A stretch of DNA of 64,000 nucleotides from Chondrinema litorale (GCF_026250525.1 NZ_CP111061.1:1-64000); one strand, 5' to 3'. Counted from the first letter of the stretch, positions 7,607 through 17,844 are shown. The notes: generated by a model from the sequence alone, not told the origin. A program made the numbers and translations.

Positions 7607-10282
7607 ATGAAATCTTTCTATATATTATTTAGCTTATTTGTATTTTGCGTCTCTTGCGACGATAAACAACAACAAGCGCCAATTGACCTTTTATGTGAAT
7701 ATCTGGTTAATCCCATTTCTATTGATAATACTACCCCAAGGTTTCGATGGAAAATGCCTAACAAAGGCAACGACATTTCGCAAGAGTCTTACAGAGTTAT
7801 TGTAGGTACAGACTCAGCGGCAGTGGCAAAGGGCGAAGGAGATATGTGGGATACAAATAAAGTTATGAGTGATGCCATGCTGGTAACTTACCAAGGAAAG
7901 ACCTTACAACCACTTAGCAAATATTACTGGACGGTAAAACTGTCGAACAACGACTTCGTGGAAAGCAACTATGCTAAGGTAAATAGTTTCCAAACCGGAT
8001 TTTTAGGAAACAGCAATTGGCAAGGTTCATTTATTTCAGACACAGACGATGTAGATTTAAAACCTGCTCCGTACTTCAGAAAAGTATTTAAACCGAAAGG
8101 CAAAGTAAAAAAGGCAATGGCTTATGTGACTGCTGCAGGTTTGTTTGAGTTTTCTATTAATGGCAAAAAAGTAGGTGACCATGTGCTTGACCCAATGTAT
8201 ACCCGCTTCGATAAGAGGGTATTATATGTGGCACATGATGTTACAGCGCAATTACAAGAAGAAGTAGCTTTAGGTATTTTACTTGGTAATGGTTGGTACA
8301 ATCACCAATCTACTGCGGTGTGGGATTTTCACAAAGCACATTGGAGAGCTCGCCCAAAGTTTTGCCTAAATCTTTTTGTAACTTATGAAGATGGCAGCCA
8401 AGAGGTAATCAGTACTGATAAAAGCTGGAAAACCTCGTTGGGTCCAATCATTTTTAATAGCATATATACAGCAGAACATTACGATGCCAGATTGGAGCAA
8501 AAAGGTTGGGATACACCAAAATTCAACGACCAATCTTGGAAGTCAGCCATAGAGGTTGAGAATCCGGCAGAAAAACTAGTAGCTCAAGCTTTACAGCCTA
8601 TTCGTATAACAGATCAAATTAAGCCAGTTGAATTCAATCAGTTTAGTAACCAAAACTATGTGTATGATTTAGGGATGAATATATCTGGTGTAAGCCAGAT
8701 AAAAGTAGAAGGGGCAAAAGGGACAGTTGTAAGAGTAACACATGCAGAGTTATTAGGTGATGAAGGACATGTAGATCAATCTAATATTGATGTACATTAT
8801 CGCCCAACTGACGATAGCGATCCATTCCAAACAGATATTTATATCTTGAAAGGTGCAGGCGTAGAAACCTTTATGCCGAAATTCAACTATAAAGGATTTC
8901 AATATGTAGAAGTAAATAGCGATAAACCAATTACTCTTAGCAAAGAAAGTCTAATTGGTATGCGTATGCACAGCGATGTGCCAGTAGTCGGAAATGTGCA
9001 TAGTTCAGATTCACTACTTAATAAAATGTGGGCAGCTACGAATAATTCTTATCTTTCTAACCTTTTCGGCTACCCTACAGACTGCCCTCAAAGAGAAAAA
9101 AATGGCTGGACAGGAGATGCTCATATCGCAAGTGAAACAGGACTCTTTAATTTTGATGGAATTACCATTTACGAAAAATGGTTGGCAGACCATCGCGATG
9201 AACAACAACCAAATGGTGTTTTACCATCTATAATTCCTACACACGCTTGGGGATACGATTGGGGTAATGGTCCCGATTGGACAAGTACCATTGCCATTAT
9301 TCCTTGGAATATCTATTTGTTTTATGGAGATACTACTTTGCTTTCAGATTCTTATGCAAGTCTAAAGCTTTATGTAGACCACATCGCCGAAATTGATTCT
9401 GCCGGCCTTACCGATTGGGGCTTAGGCGATTGGATTCCTGTAGCAGACAAAACACCTAAAGAATTTACATCTTCTATATATTATTATGTAGATGCATCTA
9501 TATTGGCGAAATCTGCAAAGCTTTTTGGTAAAACAGCAGACAACCAGAAATACGCAAACTTGGCTGATTCAATTAAGAATGCCATCAATAATAAATATCT
9601 TGATAAAGAAACTGGCATATATGGAAGTGGTTTCCAAACAGAGCAAAGTACAGCTTTATTCTGGGGCATTGTACCAGATGATATGAAAGCTAAAGTAGCT
9701 GCCAATTTGGAGAAGAAAGTAAGAGCAGATAACAGCCACCTTAATGTAGGCTTGTTGGGTACAAAAGCTATTTTAAATGCATTGAGTGAAAATGGCTATA
9801 GCGATCTGGCTTATGAAGTGGCATTGCAAGACAGTTATCCATCTTGGGGTTGGTGGATTAAAAACGGAGCAACTAGTTTGTTTGAAAACTGGCCAATAGA
9901 TGCTAAGTCTGACATTTCTAGAAACCACATTATGTTTGGTGAAATTGGTGCTTGGTTTTACAAAGCTCTTGGAGGTATTAATCCAGACCCAGAAAAGCCG
10001 GGTTTTAAAAATGTAATTTTGAATCCTCATTTTGTAGAAGGACTCGATCAGTTCGAAGCTAAACATCAAGGTCCGTATGGTGAAATTGTTTCTTCGTGGA
10101 AAAAGGAAGGGGAAGTGGTAAAATACAGTGTGGTTATTCCAGCGAATAGCACAGCTACTATTAATATAAAGTCTGATCACATTACCAAAGATGATAAACA
10201 TATGGCGAGTATCAGCAAGATTAATGGTGATTATATTATTAATGTAAAATCGGGTACGCACAGTTTTACTGTTCAGATATAA
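7607..10282 (+). CDS. GH78 alpha-L-rhamnosidase, lipoprotein
   Basis: 891 aa. The N-terminus MKSFYILFSLFVFCVSCDD has a lipobox ending at Cys17, so the enzyme is probably membrane-anchored, perhaps on the surface. An Ig-like N-domain (NPISIDNTTPRFRWKMP) and beta-sandwich domains precede an (alpha/alpha)6 barrel. The barrel carries the GH78 signature DCPQREKNGWTGDAH around residues 492-506, with acidic residues E497 and D504. SLFENWPID and HIMFGEIGAWFYKALGGI are further GH78 marks near the end. The length is normal. It releases terminal alpha-L-rhamnose, consistent with rhaM and the sulfatase upstream. A 258-base gap before the start shows no clear promoter. Confidence 0.92.
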   Translation: MKSFYILFSLFVFCVSCDDKQQQAPIDLLCEYLVNPISIDNTTPRFRWKMPNKGNDISQESYRVIVGTDSAAVAKGEGDMWDTNKVMSDAMLVTYQGKTLQPLSKYYWTVKLSNNDFVESNYAKVNSFQTGFLGNSNWQGSFISDTDDVDLKPAPYFRKVFKPKGKVKKAMAYVTAAGLFEFSINGKKVGDHVLDPMYTRFDKRVLYVAHDVTAQLQEEVALGILLGNGWYNHQSTAVWDFHKAHWRARPKFCLNLFVTYEDGSQEVISTDKSWKTSLGPIIFNSIYTAEHYDARLEQKGWDTPKFNDQSWKSAIEVENPAEKLVAQALQPIRITDQIKPVEFNQFSNQNYVYDLGMNISGVSQIKVEGAKGTVVRVTHAELLGDEGHVDQSNIDVHYRPTDDSDPFQTDIYILKGAGVETFMPKFNYKGFQYVEVNSDKPITLSKESLIGMRMHSDVPVVGNVHSSDSLLNKMWAATNNSYLSNLFGYPTDCPQREKNGWTGDAHIASETGLFNFDGITIYEKWLADHRDEQQPNGVLPSIIPTHAWGYDWGNGPDWTSTIAIIPWNIYLFYGDTTLLSDSYASLKLYVDHIAEIDSAGLTDWGLGDWIPVADKTPKEFTSSIYYYVDASILAKSAKLFGKTADNQKYANLADSIKNAINNKYLDKETGIYGSGFQTEQSTALFWGIVPDDMKAKVAANLEKKVRADNSHLNVGLLGTKAILNALSENGYSDLAYEVALQDSYPSWGWWIKNGATSLFENWPIDAKSDISRNHIMFGEIGAWFYKALGGINPDPEKPGFKNVILNPHFVEGLDQFEAKHQGPYGEIVSSWKKEGEVVKYSVVIPANSTATINIKSDHITKDDKHMASISKINGDYIINVKSGTHSFTVQI

Positions 10283-10432
10283 TCTCTTTAATAGAAAGCC
10301 ATCTATAATATATAAATCATTGTATGCATTACTGAACAGGGAATAATTGGGTCTGATCTTGAATTTCTTTGTCAGATTATCCTTTAGTTTTTATAATAAC
10401 TTCATTATATTGCATTACTACTTGCACTATAT

Positions 10433-11107
10433 ATGAAAATGAGACACATAACAACTAACAGTTATGATGAAGTATTAACTTTATCAGACAACAAAAGCAT
10501 ACATGCAATATCTAACTTCAAAGATGATAAAGAGACTTGGATACAGTTTAAAGCTGGGAGTGAACCGGCTTTAGTGCATATCTATAATTGCTATTACAAG
10601 TCTTTATATAATTATACAAGTCAGTTTACCAAAGACAGAAATCTTATAAAAGATACAATTCAAGATCTTTTTATTGAACTTATGCAAAAGAGAGATAAAC
10701 TCTCAGAAACCACATCAATCAAATTTTATCTGTTCAGATCCATCAAGAATAATCTGGTTGCCAAGATCAGAAGAAACAGCAAAATGAATTTACAATCTAA
10801 TTTGCTAGATGGTTACGATTTTTCACTCAGCTATTCCATAGAGCAGATAATCATCAACCAACAAATAGATAAAGAAAATCAGTTACGCATTAATAATGCA
10901 CTTAAAGTACTCACTCGCAAGCAGCGCGAAATAATTTACTATTATTTTTTTGAAGAACTAAAAATGGAAGAGATTGCAGTCTTAATGGACTTTACAAACC
11001 AAAAGTCTGCACAAAATCTTCTGTATAAATCTATAAAATTATTAAAAGGTAAATTGCTGATTGTCAGCACTATCAATCTGTATATTATGCTATTGAAATT
11101 TTTTTAG
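10433..11107 (+). CDS. ECF-type RNA polymerase sigma factor
   Basis: 224 aa. Region 2 is visible near 60-115 (YTSQFTKDRNLIKDTIQDLF, then FYLFRSIKNNLVAKIRR). Region 4 lies near 155-205 (LTRKQREIIYYYFFEELKMEEIAVLMDF) and forms the -35-binding helix-turn-helix. The protein ends in a hydrophobic tail (LLIVSTINLYIMLLKFF), which is unusual for a sigma factor and could be a membrane-proximal helix. It is followed by a FecR anti-sigma and a SusC with an STN domain. This is the classic trans-envelope circuit in which glycan uptake frees the sigma factor to activate susCD transcription. Confidence 0.9.
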   Translation: MKMRHITTNSYDEVLTLSDNKSIHAISNFKDDKETWIQFKAGSEPALVHIYNCYYKSLYNYTSQFTKDRNLIKDTIQDLFIELMQKRDKLSETTSIKFYLFRSIKNNLVAKIRRNSKMNLQSNLLDGYDFSLSYSIEQIIINQQIDKENQLRINNALKVLTRKQREIIYYYFFEELKMEEIAVLMDFTNQKSAQNLLYKSIKLLKGKLLIVSTINLYIMLLKFF

Positions 11108-11174
11108 AAAAAAAATCTAAAAAAACGATGGAAAAATGAGAGGTTGGTTCTTTTATATATAGACATGAACCAAT

Positions 11175-12242
11175 ATGAAATATAACCATTACGATATAGA
11201 AGACTTTTTAGTTGATACTGACTTTATTGATTGGGTAAAAGGAGACAGTGGGGAGAAGAATGCATTCTTTCAAAACTGGATGCAAACAGAGCCAGAAAAT
11301 AAAGATGCAGCACTAACAGCAAGAGAAATCTTGCTCAATTTAAAAAGAGAGAAACTAGACCCTACTCCCGAAGAGTTCGACGAGTCACTCAATAAAATAT
11401 TAAGGTATCGCTCAGGCGATGAAAAAAAAACTGAAATTAAATTCAGTTCAACCGATTATAATGAACCACCTGTAAAACTTTCAACCGTATTTAAATGGGC
11501 AGCATCTGTTGCTATACTTCTAGGCTTGTTTTGGTTATACAAGTTCGAAACAAAAGAAAAAGTAATAGTTGAAAAAGTTACCTATACTACCAAATCTACA
11601 CCACTAGGGCAAAAGTCTAACATTAAACTTCCTGATGGTAGCCTAGTAAAACTTAACTCTGGTAGTAGTATTACTTTCCCTAGCAATTTCATTAAAAACA
11701 GAGAAGTAAAATTAGATGGTGAAGCTTTTTTTGAAGTAGAGAAAAATGAGGCGTATCCATTTAGGGTAATTGCAGAAGAAATAGAGGTAAAAGTGGTGGG
11801 CACCTCATTTAACGTGCAGTCTTTTAATAGTGAAGAAACTGTAGAGGTTACAGTAGTAACTGGTAAAGTGATGACTTATAACAATGAGCACAATAGCAAC
11901 GAGTTTGAAGCATTGCTTACGCCAAACGAGATGATTACTTACGAGAAAAAAACAGGCGGTTATTCTAAAAAGAATGCAGAAGATTTTAAGCTGGCTTGGA
12001 AAGACGATATACTCTACTTTAAAGATGCAGATTTTTTACAAATAGTTGATCAATTGGAGAGATGGTATGGTGTAGAATTTATCTTTCCAAACAAAGACCA
12101 CATGAGAATGCCGGGTAAAATTAACGCAACTTTTGTAAACGAGCCTCTCAAAGAAGTACTAGAAGGATTAAAATTTTCAATGAAAATTGAATACACAATA
12201 GATAAGAAAAATGATAAGGTTATTGTAAAAAAAGTAAACTAA
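11175..12242 (+). CDS. FecR-family anti-sigma factor
   Basis: 355 aa. A cytoplasmic N-terminal part (1-105) should bind the sigma factor. A single membrane helix lies near 107-122 (FKWAASVAILLGLFWLY). The periplasmic FecR domain follows (STPLGQKSNIKLPDGSLVKLNSGS, then VKVVGTSFNVQSF), and a DUF4974-type C-terminal domain (near 275-350) normally contacts the STN domain of the partner receptor. It is 67 bases after the sigma gene and 190 bases before susC. Order and domains indicate that it senses the adjacent SusC. Confidence 0.92.
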   Translation: MKYNHYDIEDFLVDTDFIDWVKGDSGEKNAFFQNWMQTEPENKDAALTAREILLNLKREKLDPTPEEFDESLNKILRYRSGDEKKTEIKFSSTDYNEPPVKLSTVFKWAASVAILLGLFWLYKFETKEKVIVEKVTYTTKSTPLGQKSNIKLPDGSLVKLNSGSSITFPSNFIKNREVKLDGEAFFEVEKNEAYPFRVIAEEIEVKVVGTSFNVQSFNSEETVEVTVVTGKVMTYNNEHNSNEFEALLTPNEMITYEKKTGGYSKKNAEDFKLAWKDDILYFKDADFLQIVDQLERWYGVEFIFPNKDHMRMPGKINATFVNEPLKEVLEGLKFSMKIEYTIDKKNDKVIVKKVN

Positions 12243-12310
12243 AACTATGAGAAAAACTATACACGACAGTAGTTAACTAAAGACTAATTTTTTACAAAAA
12301 ATATCAGAAA

Positions 12311-12419
12311 CAAAAAAACCGGAGTAAAACTCCGGCACAATCGGTTGTTTGCCTCTAAAGATTTGGCCGTCTGCAAGGCAAACTTGTGCATTTCTGATGA
12401 ATTAATTTTTTCACCAAAA
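12311..12419 (-). ncRNA. Candidate antisense sRNA between fecR and susC
   Basis: Read on the minus strand, the fecR-susC gap ends in a perfect intrinsic terminator. The 6-bp stem CCGGAG/CTCCGG (12319-12335) with a 5-base loop is followed by seven T residues (12312-12318). A possible minus promoter overlaps the susC start: a -7-like TATTTTTA (12426-12433) and a TTTG (12454-12457) with a 20-base spacer, against a consensus spacer of 19. The transcript would be about 109 nt and antisense to the susC leader. Cis-encoded sRNAs in this position (DonS type) are known to repress ECF-controlled Bacteroides loci. The terminator is clear; the promoter is weak. Confidence 0.45.
12319..12389. repeat. Compound inverted repeats in the susC leader
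   Basis: Three nested or adjacent stems are visible: CCGGAG with CTCCGG (12319-12335), GCACAA (12335-12340) with TTGTGC (12384-12389), and GTTTGCCT (12347-12354) with AGGCAAAC (12376-12383). The latter two stack with a 6-base bulge. Either strand could fold. On the + strand it would be the structured leader of susC mRNA; on the minus strand it is the body of the candidate sRNA. Confidence 0.6.
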
Positions 12420-12432
12420 CGCGATTAAAAAT

Positions 12433-15400
12433 ATGAAATTGAAACTACTAAGACAAATTTGGCTTATGTCAAAATTAGGCTTTTATGGGTTCCTTCTCCA
12501 GGCTTTGTTCTTTGGTATTTTATCTGCAGAAGATGGAAATGCACAAGGAAAAAGTATGGATGAAGTTTATCTGAACCTCAAGGTACAGAATGAAGAGTTA
12601 AAATATGTTTTTGCAAAAATTGAAGCAAAAACAGGATTTGGTTTTACATATAGCGGAGAGCTGATTGACGATAGCTTCAGAATTGATGCGAATGTAAAGA
12701 AAACGTCTTTAGCAGAACTACTTAGGAATATTTCTAAAGAAACAGGCTTAGGCTTTAAGCGAATTAACGAAAGTATTTATGTAAGTAAACCTGAAGACGG
12801 CCTGGCTAAAATCACTGAAATTATCGGTGATGAAGCAAAACAAGTTAGAATTAGTGGTAATGTAAAATCAGAAGATGGAGAAGCATTACCGGGTGTAAGT
12901 ATTCTTATTAAAGGAACTACTACTGGTACCACTACAGATTTAGATGGTAATTATGCACTTTCTGCAACTTCGGGAGATATACTTCAATTTAGCTATATTG
13001 GCTATATTACCCAAGAGGTTGAAGTAGGTGCTCAAACTACTATTAATGTTTCTTTGCCATTAGACTCTGAGCAATTAGAAGAAATTGTTGTAGTAGGTTA
13101 TGGCGAGCAAAAGAAAGTAACTGTAACTGGTTCGGTTGCAGCCGTAAAAGGTGACGAATTAGTAAAGTCTCCAGTAACTAACCTTTCTAACTCATTAGCT
13201 GGTCGTGTACCGGGTTTGTTTGCTGTAAACAGAAGTGGTGAGCCAGGTTACGATAATTCTGGTATTAGAATTAGAGGTACAAACACTTTGGGTAACAACG
13301 ATGCACTTATTGTAATTGATGGTATTCCTGCAAGAGCTGGTGGTTTGGATCGTCTTAACCCAATGGATATAGAAAGTATCTCTGTATTGAAAGATGCTTC
13401 TGCTGCTATTTATGGAGCTCGTGCTGCAAACGGTGTAATTCTAATTACAACCAAAAGAGGTACAAGTGGTAAGCCAGAACTTTCTTATTCATTTAACCAA
13501 GGTTGGGCACAGCCAACAGTAATTCCAGATTTGGCAGATGCAACTCAGTTTGCAGAGATGAGAAACGAGCTAGAAATTTATAACCTTCCGGTTGATGAGT
13601 GGTCTGCCGCACAAGCAGCTTTTAATTCAACAGGAACTTATAACAGACCAAACGGTGCAATACTTGAGGCTCCTTATAGTCCAGAAGATTTTGAGCTTTT
13701 CAGAAATGGCTCAGATCCATGGGGACACCCAAATACAAACTGGTATGATGCTACTTTAAAAAACTGGTCTCCACAGTCTAAGCATAATTTGCAGTTAACA
13801 GGTGGAACAGAAGATTTTAAATATTTGGCTTCATTAGGATACCAAAATCAAGATGCTTTCTATAAAGATGCAGCAACTGGTTACAAGCAATACGATTTTA
13901 GAGTAAATCTTGATGGTAACATCAATAAATATATTAAAACTAGTATTGGTGTTTTAGGTCGTCAAGAAAGAAGATTCTTCCCAACAGTTGGAGCAGGTGC
14001 TATCTTTAGAATGCAAATGAGAGGTATACCTACATCTCCAGCCTATTGGCCAAATGGCTTACCAGGTCCTGATATTGAAAATGGTCAAAACCCAGTAGTA
14101 ATTACCACTAACGAAACTGGTTACGACAGAGATACTAGAAACTACCTGCAAACTAATGGTAAAATTGAGGTTTTAATACCAGGTGTTGAAGGTTTAAAAT
14201 TCACTGGTACTGCAGCGGTTGATAAATACATCAGACAAACAAAAAGATGGGAAACTCCTTGGTATTTATATACTTGGGATGGTGTAACTTATGGTGATGA
14301 TGGCGACCCACTATTAGTAGCAGGTGCTCGTGGTCCGGCAGAACCAAGATTAAACCAAGGTAACGAAGACCAAACAAACATTATGTTAGGTGGTATCTTC
14401 TCTTACGATAGAGCATTTGGCGATCATAACTTAACAGTATTAGCAGGTACTAATAAAGAAACCATCGAATGGAGTGGCTTTGGCGCTTATCGTAGATATT
14501 ATATCTCAGGCGCAATTGATCAGATTTTTGCTGGTGGCGATGCTGAGAAAAATAACAGTGGTAGTGCTTGGGAAAGAGCTCGTTTAAATTACTTCGGTCG
14601 TGTAGCTTATAACTATAAAGAAAAATACCTACTAGAGTTCTTATGGAGATATGATGGTTCATACATGTTCCCAGAAGATAGTAGATGGGGTTTCTTCCCA
14701 GGTGTAATGGCTGGTTGGGTTATATCTGAAGAAGAATTCTGGAAAGGTGGACTTTCTGATGTACTGAGCTATTTAAAACTTCGTGGTTCTTGGGGACAAA
14801 TGGGTAACGATAATATCACACTTGGACCAGATGGTGCTTTATTGGAATACCAATACCTTTCTACTTACGGATTCGGTAGCTACATTATTGGTGGTCAAGA
14901 AACAAAATCTCTTTACGAAGCACGTGTACCTAATAGTACTATTACTTGGGAGGTGGCAAACAACGCAAATATTGGTTTAGAAGGTGATCTATTTGATGGA
15001 AAAATATTCTTCGAGTTTGATTACTTCATGAATAAAAGAACCAATATACTTTGGCCTAAATTCGGTTCAGTACCTCAGTCAACAGGTATGACTTTACCAC
15101 CAGAAAACATTGGAGAAGTTAAAAACGAAGGTTTCGACTTTAACATAGGATACAAAACTTCGATTAACGATTTCAAATTTAACTTCAGTGTAAACGGTGG
15201 TTATGCTCAAAACAAAATTGTTTATTGGGATGAAGCTCCGGGTGCTCCAGATTGGCAAAAAACTACTGGTAAGCCAATGTATACTTATATGTTATATGAG
15301 TATGATGGTGTATTTGAATCTCAAGAAGAAATTGATGCGAATACCATCGACTACAGTGCATTAACTAATAACCTGCGTCCGGGTGATATGAAATACAAAG

Positions 15401-15939
15401 ACCTTTACGGACCAGAAGGTGTGCCAGATGGAAAAATTACTGCAGATGATCAGGTAAGAACAAACAATACTGCTATTCCATTATTCCAAGGTGGTATTAA
15501 CATTGGAGCAAGCTACAAAAACTTCGATCTTTCAATACTATTCCAAGGAGCCGCTGGTGCTAAAGTATTTGTAATCACTGAATCTGGAAGTATTGGTAAC
15601 TATTTGCTTGATACTTACGAAAATCGTTGGCAAATTGATAACCCTAGTAGTGTACATCCAAGAATTGCAGATAGAAACAACCAGTGGTATTCAAGCAACA
15701 ACACTTATTGGTTAAGAAGCTCAGATTATATCCGTTTGAAAAACTTCGAAATAGGTTACACTTTACCTGTTACTGTTACAGAGAAATTGGGTATCCAACA
15801 TGCAAGAATTTATACCAATGGTATGAACTTGTTTACAATGGATAAACTGAAAGTTTACGACCCAGAATCTAATAGTCAAAGTGGTCAGTACTACCCGCAG
15901 TCGAGAGTAATCAATTTGGGTGCAATCGTATCTTTTTAA
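12433..15939 (+). CDS. SusC-type TonB-dependent receptor with STN signalling domain
   Basis: 1168 aa. The signal peptide is at about 1-38. Residues about 45-115 form a secretin/TonB N-terminal (STN) domain (FAKIEAKTGFGFTYSGE). A carboxypeptidase-regulatory-like domain follows (VRISGNVKSEDGEALPGVSILIKG), then a plug with EEIVVVGYGEQKK and ISVLKDASAAIYGARAANGVILITTK, and finally a 22-strand-type barrel ending in an aromatic-rich strand (VINLGAIVSF). SusC proteins import glycan oligomers across the outer membrane with a SusD lid. The STN domain couples it to the FecR encoded just upstream. susD follows after 14 bases. Confidence 0.97.
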   Translation: MKLKLLRQIWLMSKLGFYGFLLQALFFGILSAEDGNAQGKSMDEVYLNLKVQNEELKYVFAKIEAKTGFGFTYSGELIDDSFRIDANVKKTSLAELLRNISKETGLGFKRINESIYVSKPEDGLAKITEIIGDEAKQVRISGNVKSEDGEALPGVSILIKGTTTGTTTDLDGNYALSATSGDILQFSYIGYITQEVEVGAQTTINVSLPLDSEQLEEIVVVGYGEQKKVTVTGSVAAVKGDELVKSPVTNLSNSLAGRVPGLFAVNRSGEPGYDNSGIRIRGTNTLGNNDALIVIDGIPARAGGLDRLNPMDIESISVLKDASAAIYGARAANGVILITTKRGTSGKPELSYSFNQGWAQPTVIPDLADATQFAEMRNELEIYNLPVDEWSAAQAAFNSTGTYNRPNGAILEAPYSPEDFELFRNGSDPWGHPNTNWYDATLKNWSPQSKHNLQLTGGTEDFKYLASLGYQNQDAFYKDAATGYKQYDFRVNLDGNINKYIKTSIGVLGRQERRFFPTVGAGAIFRMQMRGIPTSPAYWPNGLPGPDIENGQNPVVITTNETGYDRDTRNYLQTNGKIEVLIPGVEGLKFTGTAAVDKYIRQTKRWETPWYLYTWDGVTYGDDGDPLLVAGARGPAEPRLNQGNEDQTNIMLGGIFSYDRAFGDHNLTVLAGTNKETIEWSGFGAYRRYYISGAIDQIFAGGDAEKNNSGSAWERARLNYFGRVAYNYKEKYLLEFLWRYDGSYMFPEDSRWGFFPGVMAGWVISEEEFWKGGLSDVLSYLKLRGSWGQMGNDNITLGPDGALLEYQYLSTYGFGSYIIGGQETKSLYEARVPNSTITWEVANNANIGLEGDLFDGKIFFEFDYFMNKRTNILWPKFGSVPQSTGMTLPPENIGEVKNEGFDFNIGYKTSINDFKFNFSVNGGYAQNKIVYWDEAPGAPDWQKTTGKPMYTYMLYEYDGVFESQEEIDANTIDYSALTNNLRPGDMKYKDLYGPEGVPDGKITADDQVRTNNTAIPLFQGGINIGASYKNFDLSILFQGAAGAKVFVITESGSIGNYLLDTYENRWQIDNPSSVHPRIADRNNQWYSSNNTYWLRSSDYIRLKNFEIGYTLPVTVTEKLGIQHARIYTNGMNLFTMDKLKVYDPESNSQSGQYYPQSRVINLGAIVSF

Positions 15940-15953
15940 GAACTAAATATTTT

Positions 15954-17819
15954 ATGAAGATGAATAGGATAAAACACATATATATATTTATAGCAACAGT
16001 AATTGCAGCCAGTTTTACGGTAAGCTGCAACGATGACTTTGTAAGCACCAAACCACTCGATCAGGTTTCTGAAGCAGATGTTTGGGTAGATGGAGGTTTA
16101 GCAGAAGCATTTGTTACTGAGATTTATAATGGTTTAAACGATGGTGGTTTTAATGAAGAGATGCTCGCATCTACTACAGACGAAGCAATCTTCACTCACC
16201 CAGGTAGAGGTGTAACCACTGTTACTGAGTCACGCTCTAACCCACAAGATGTAATTAACTGGGGAGATCCTAGACTTAGGTGGAATGACTTATATTCAAG
16301 AATTAGAGCGACCAACATTGCTTTAGAAAACTTGGCAGAACCTCAGTTCGAGAATACAGATTTAGCTGATAGATTAAAAGGCGAAGCGCGTTTTATGAGA
16401 GCATTTTTCTATCACCAACTTTTAAGAATTTGGGGTGGTATTCCAATTATCGATGAAGCTTATACTTTAGATGCCGAAGATTTCTCTGCACCAAGAAATA
16501 CTTATGAAGAGTGTGTGAGCTTTATAGTAGCAGATTGTGATGAGGCGTTTTCTTTATTAGATGGAAAATCTATGGAATCTGGTAGAGCGTCTGCAGCAGC
16601 AGCATTAGCACTAAAATCTAGAGTATTAGTATATGCAGCTAGTGATCTACACGATATCACTACTGCAAGTGCAAATTCAAGTGTAATTTCAAGTTTTTCT
16701 AATACTGCATTATTAGGTTATACTTCTGGTGATCGAACTTCTCGCTGGCAGGCTGCCCAAACAGCAGCAAAAGCAGTATTAGATTATACTGATGGTTACA
16801 TGACGTCTTTAACTGCTCCTGTTACTGCAGAAGAAGGTGAGCAAAACTACGAGAACATATCACTTTCTAAAAATGGTGGAGAAGCTGAATTAATCTTTGC
16901 TAGATATTTTATTAATGCTAAAGTCGAAGATGGTAGTAGAGCTGCATTAGATAATGGTCCTAATGGCTATCATAACTGGGCTGGTAATACACCAACTCAA
17001 AACTTAGTGGATGATTACGAGATGATGGACGGTTCTTCTTTCGATTGGGATAACCCTGATCATGCAGAAGCACCATACGAAAATAGAGATCCGCGTTTCT
17101 ATGCAACCATCCTTTATGACGGTGCAGACTGGAAACCTCGTACAGCCGATGTTGCAGCGAAAGATCCTGCAAACCAAATTCAAACAGGTACTTACGAAAT
17201 TATTTTCGAAGGTGAAAAAGTAAACTATTTTGGTTTAGATACTCGCCAAAGTACAGTAGAAGATTGGAACGGAACACGTACAGGTTACTATATGCATAAG
17301 TTCATCAACAAAGACCCTAGCATTATAGATCAAAATACAAGACAAGAAATTCCATGGCCAGAACTTCGCTACACCGAAGCGATGCTTAACTATGCAGAAG
17401 CTAGTATCGAATTAGGTCAGGAAGACGAAGCAAAAGCATGGTTAAACAAAATCCGTTTCCGTGCTGGTATGCCTGCAATTACCGAAACAGGTGATGCACT
17501 AAAGGATCAATACCGTAACGAGCGTAGAGTAGAACTGGTTTACGAAGAGCACCGTTTCCACGATGTAAGAAGATGGATGATTGCCCCAGAGAAATTTGGA
17601 GAGCAAGCAAAAATCATCTTGGTTGAAGGAAAATTGAAAACGGGTGCTAACGTAACGCTTTATGAGTATGACACAGACAATTACGATTATACTTATACCG
17701 TAACAGATCTAGATCCGGGATTTGAAAACCGCCAATGGCTTGACAAAATGTATTTTATGCCATTAGAGCGTGATGAACTCAATAGAAATGAATCTTTGAT
17801 TCAGAATCCAGGATACTAG
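15954..17819 (+). CDS. SusD/RagB-family glycan-binding lipoprotein
   Basis: 621 aa. The lipoprotein signal ends ASFTVSC, with Cys near residue 25. The SusD N-terminal helical part is recognisable (STKPLDQVSEADVW, then RLKGEARFMRAFFYHQLLRIWGGIPII). The C-terminal RagB/SusD block has LRYTEAMLNYAEASIELG, NKIRFRAGMPAI and NERRVELVYEEHRFHDVRRW. It forms the surface lid of the SusC importer and binds the glycan. It immediately follows susC and ends the transcript at an intrinsic terminator 26 bases downstream. An internal segment near 300-420 is longer than in many SusD proteins and may shape specificity. Confidence 0.96.
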   Translation: MKMNRIKHIYIFIATVIAASFTVSCNDDFVSTKPLDQVSEADVWVDGGLAEAFVTEIYNGLNDGGFNEEMLASTTDEAIFTHPGRGVTTVTESRSNPQDVINWGDPRLRWNDLYSRIRATNIALENLAEPQFENTDLADRLKGEARFMRAFFYHQLLRIWGGIPIIDEAYTLDAEDFSAPRNTYEECVSFIVADCDEAFSLLDGKSMESGRASAAAALALKSRVLVYAASDLHDITTASANSSVISSFSNTALLGYTSGDRTSRWQAAQTAAKAVLDYTDGYMTSLTAPVTAEEGEQNYENISLSKNGGEAELIFARYFINAKVEDGSRAALDNGPNGYHNWAGNTPTQNLVDDYEMMDGSSFDWDNPDHAEAPYENRDPRFYATILYDGADWKPRTADVAAKDPANQIQTGTYEIIFEGEKVNYFGLDTRQSTVEDWNGTRTGYYMHKFINKDPSIIDQNTRQEIPWPELRYTEAMLNYAEASIELGQEDEAKAWLNKIRFRAGMPAITETGDALKDQYRNERRVELVYEEHRFHDVRRWMIAPEKFGEQAKIILVEGKLKTGANVTLYEYDTDNYDYTYTVTDLDPGFENRQWLDKMYFMPLERDELNRNESLIQNPGY

Positions 17820-17844
17820 TTATCTAGCCTAATCCTATAATAAA

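Noticed and set aside
9773..10261. 162-codon open frame opposite the GH78 gene
   Set aside because: Antisense to a conserved enzyme domain, no recognisable features.
12311..12335. Terminator of the fecR transcript
   Set aside because: The T-run is on the minus strand; on the + strand the stem is followed by CACAATCGG, so it cannot be an intrinsic terminator for fecR.
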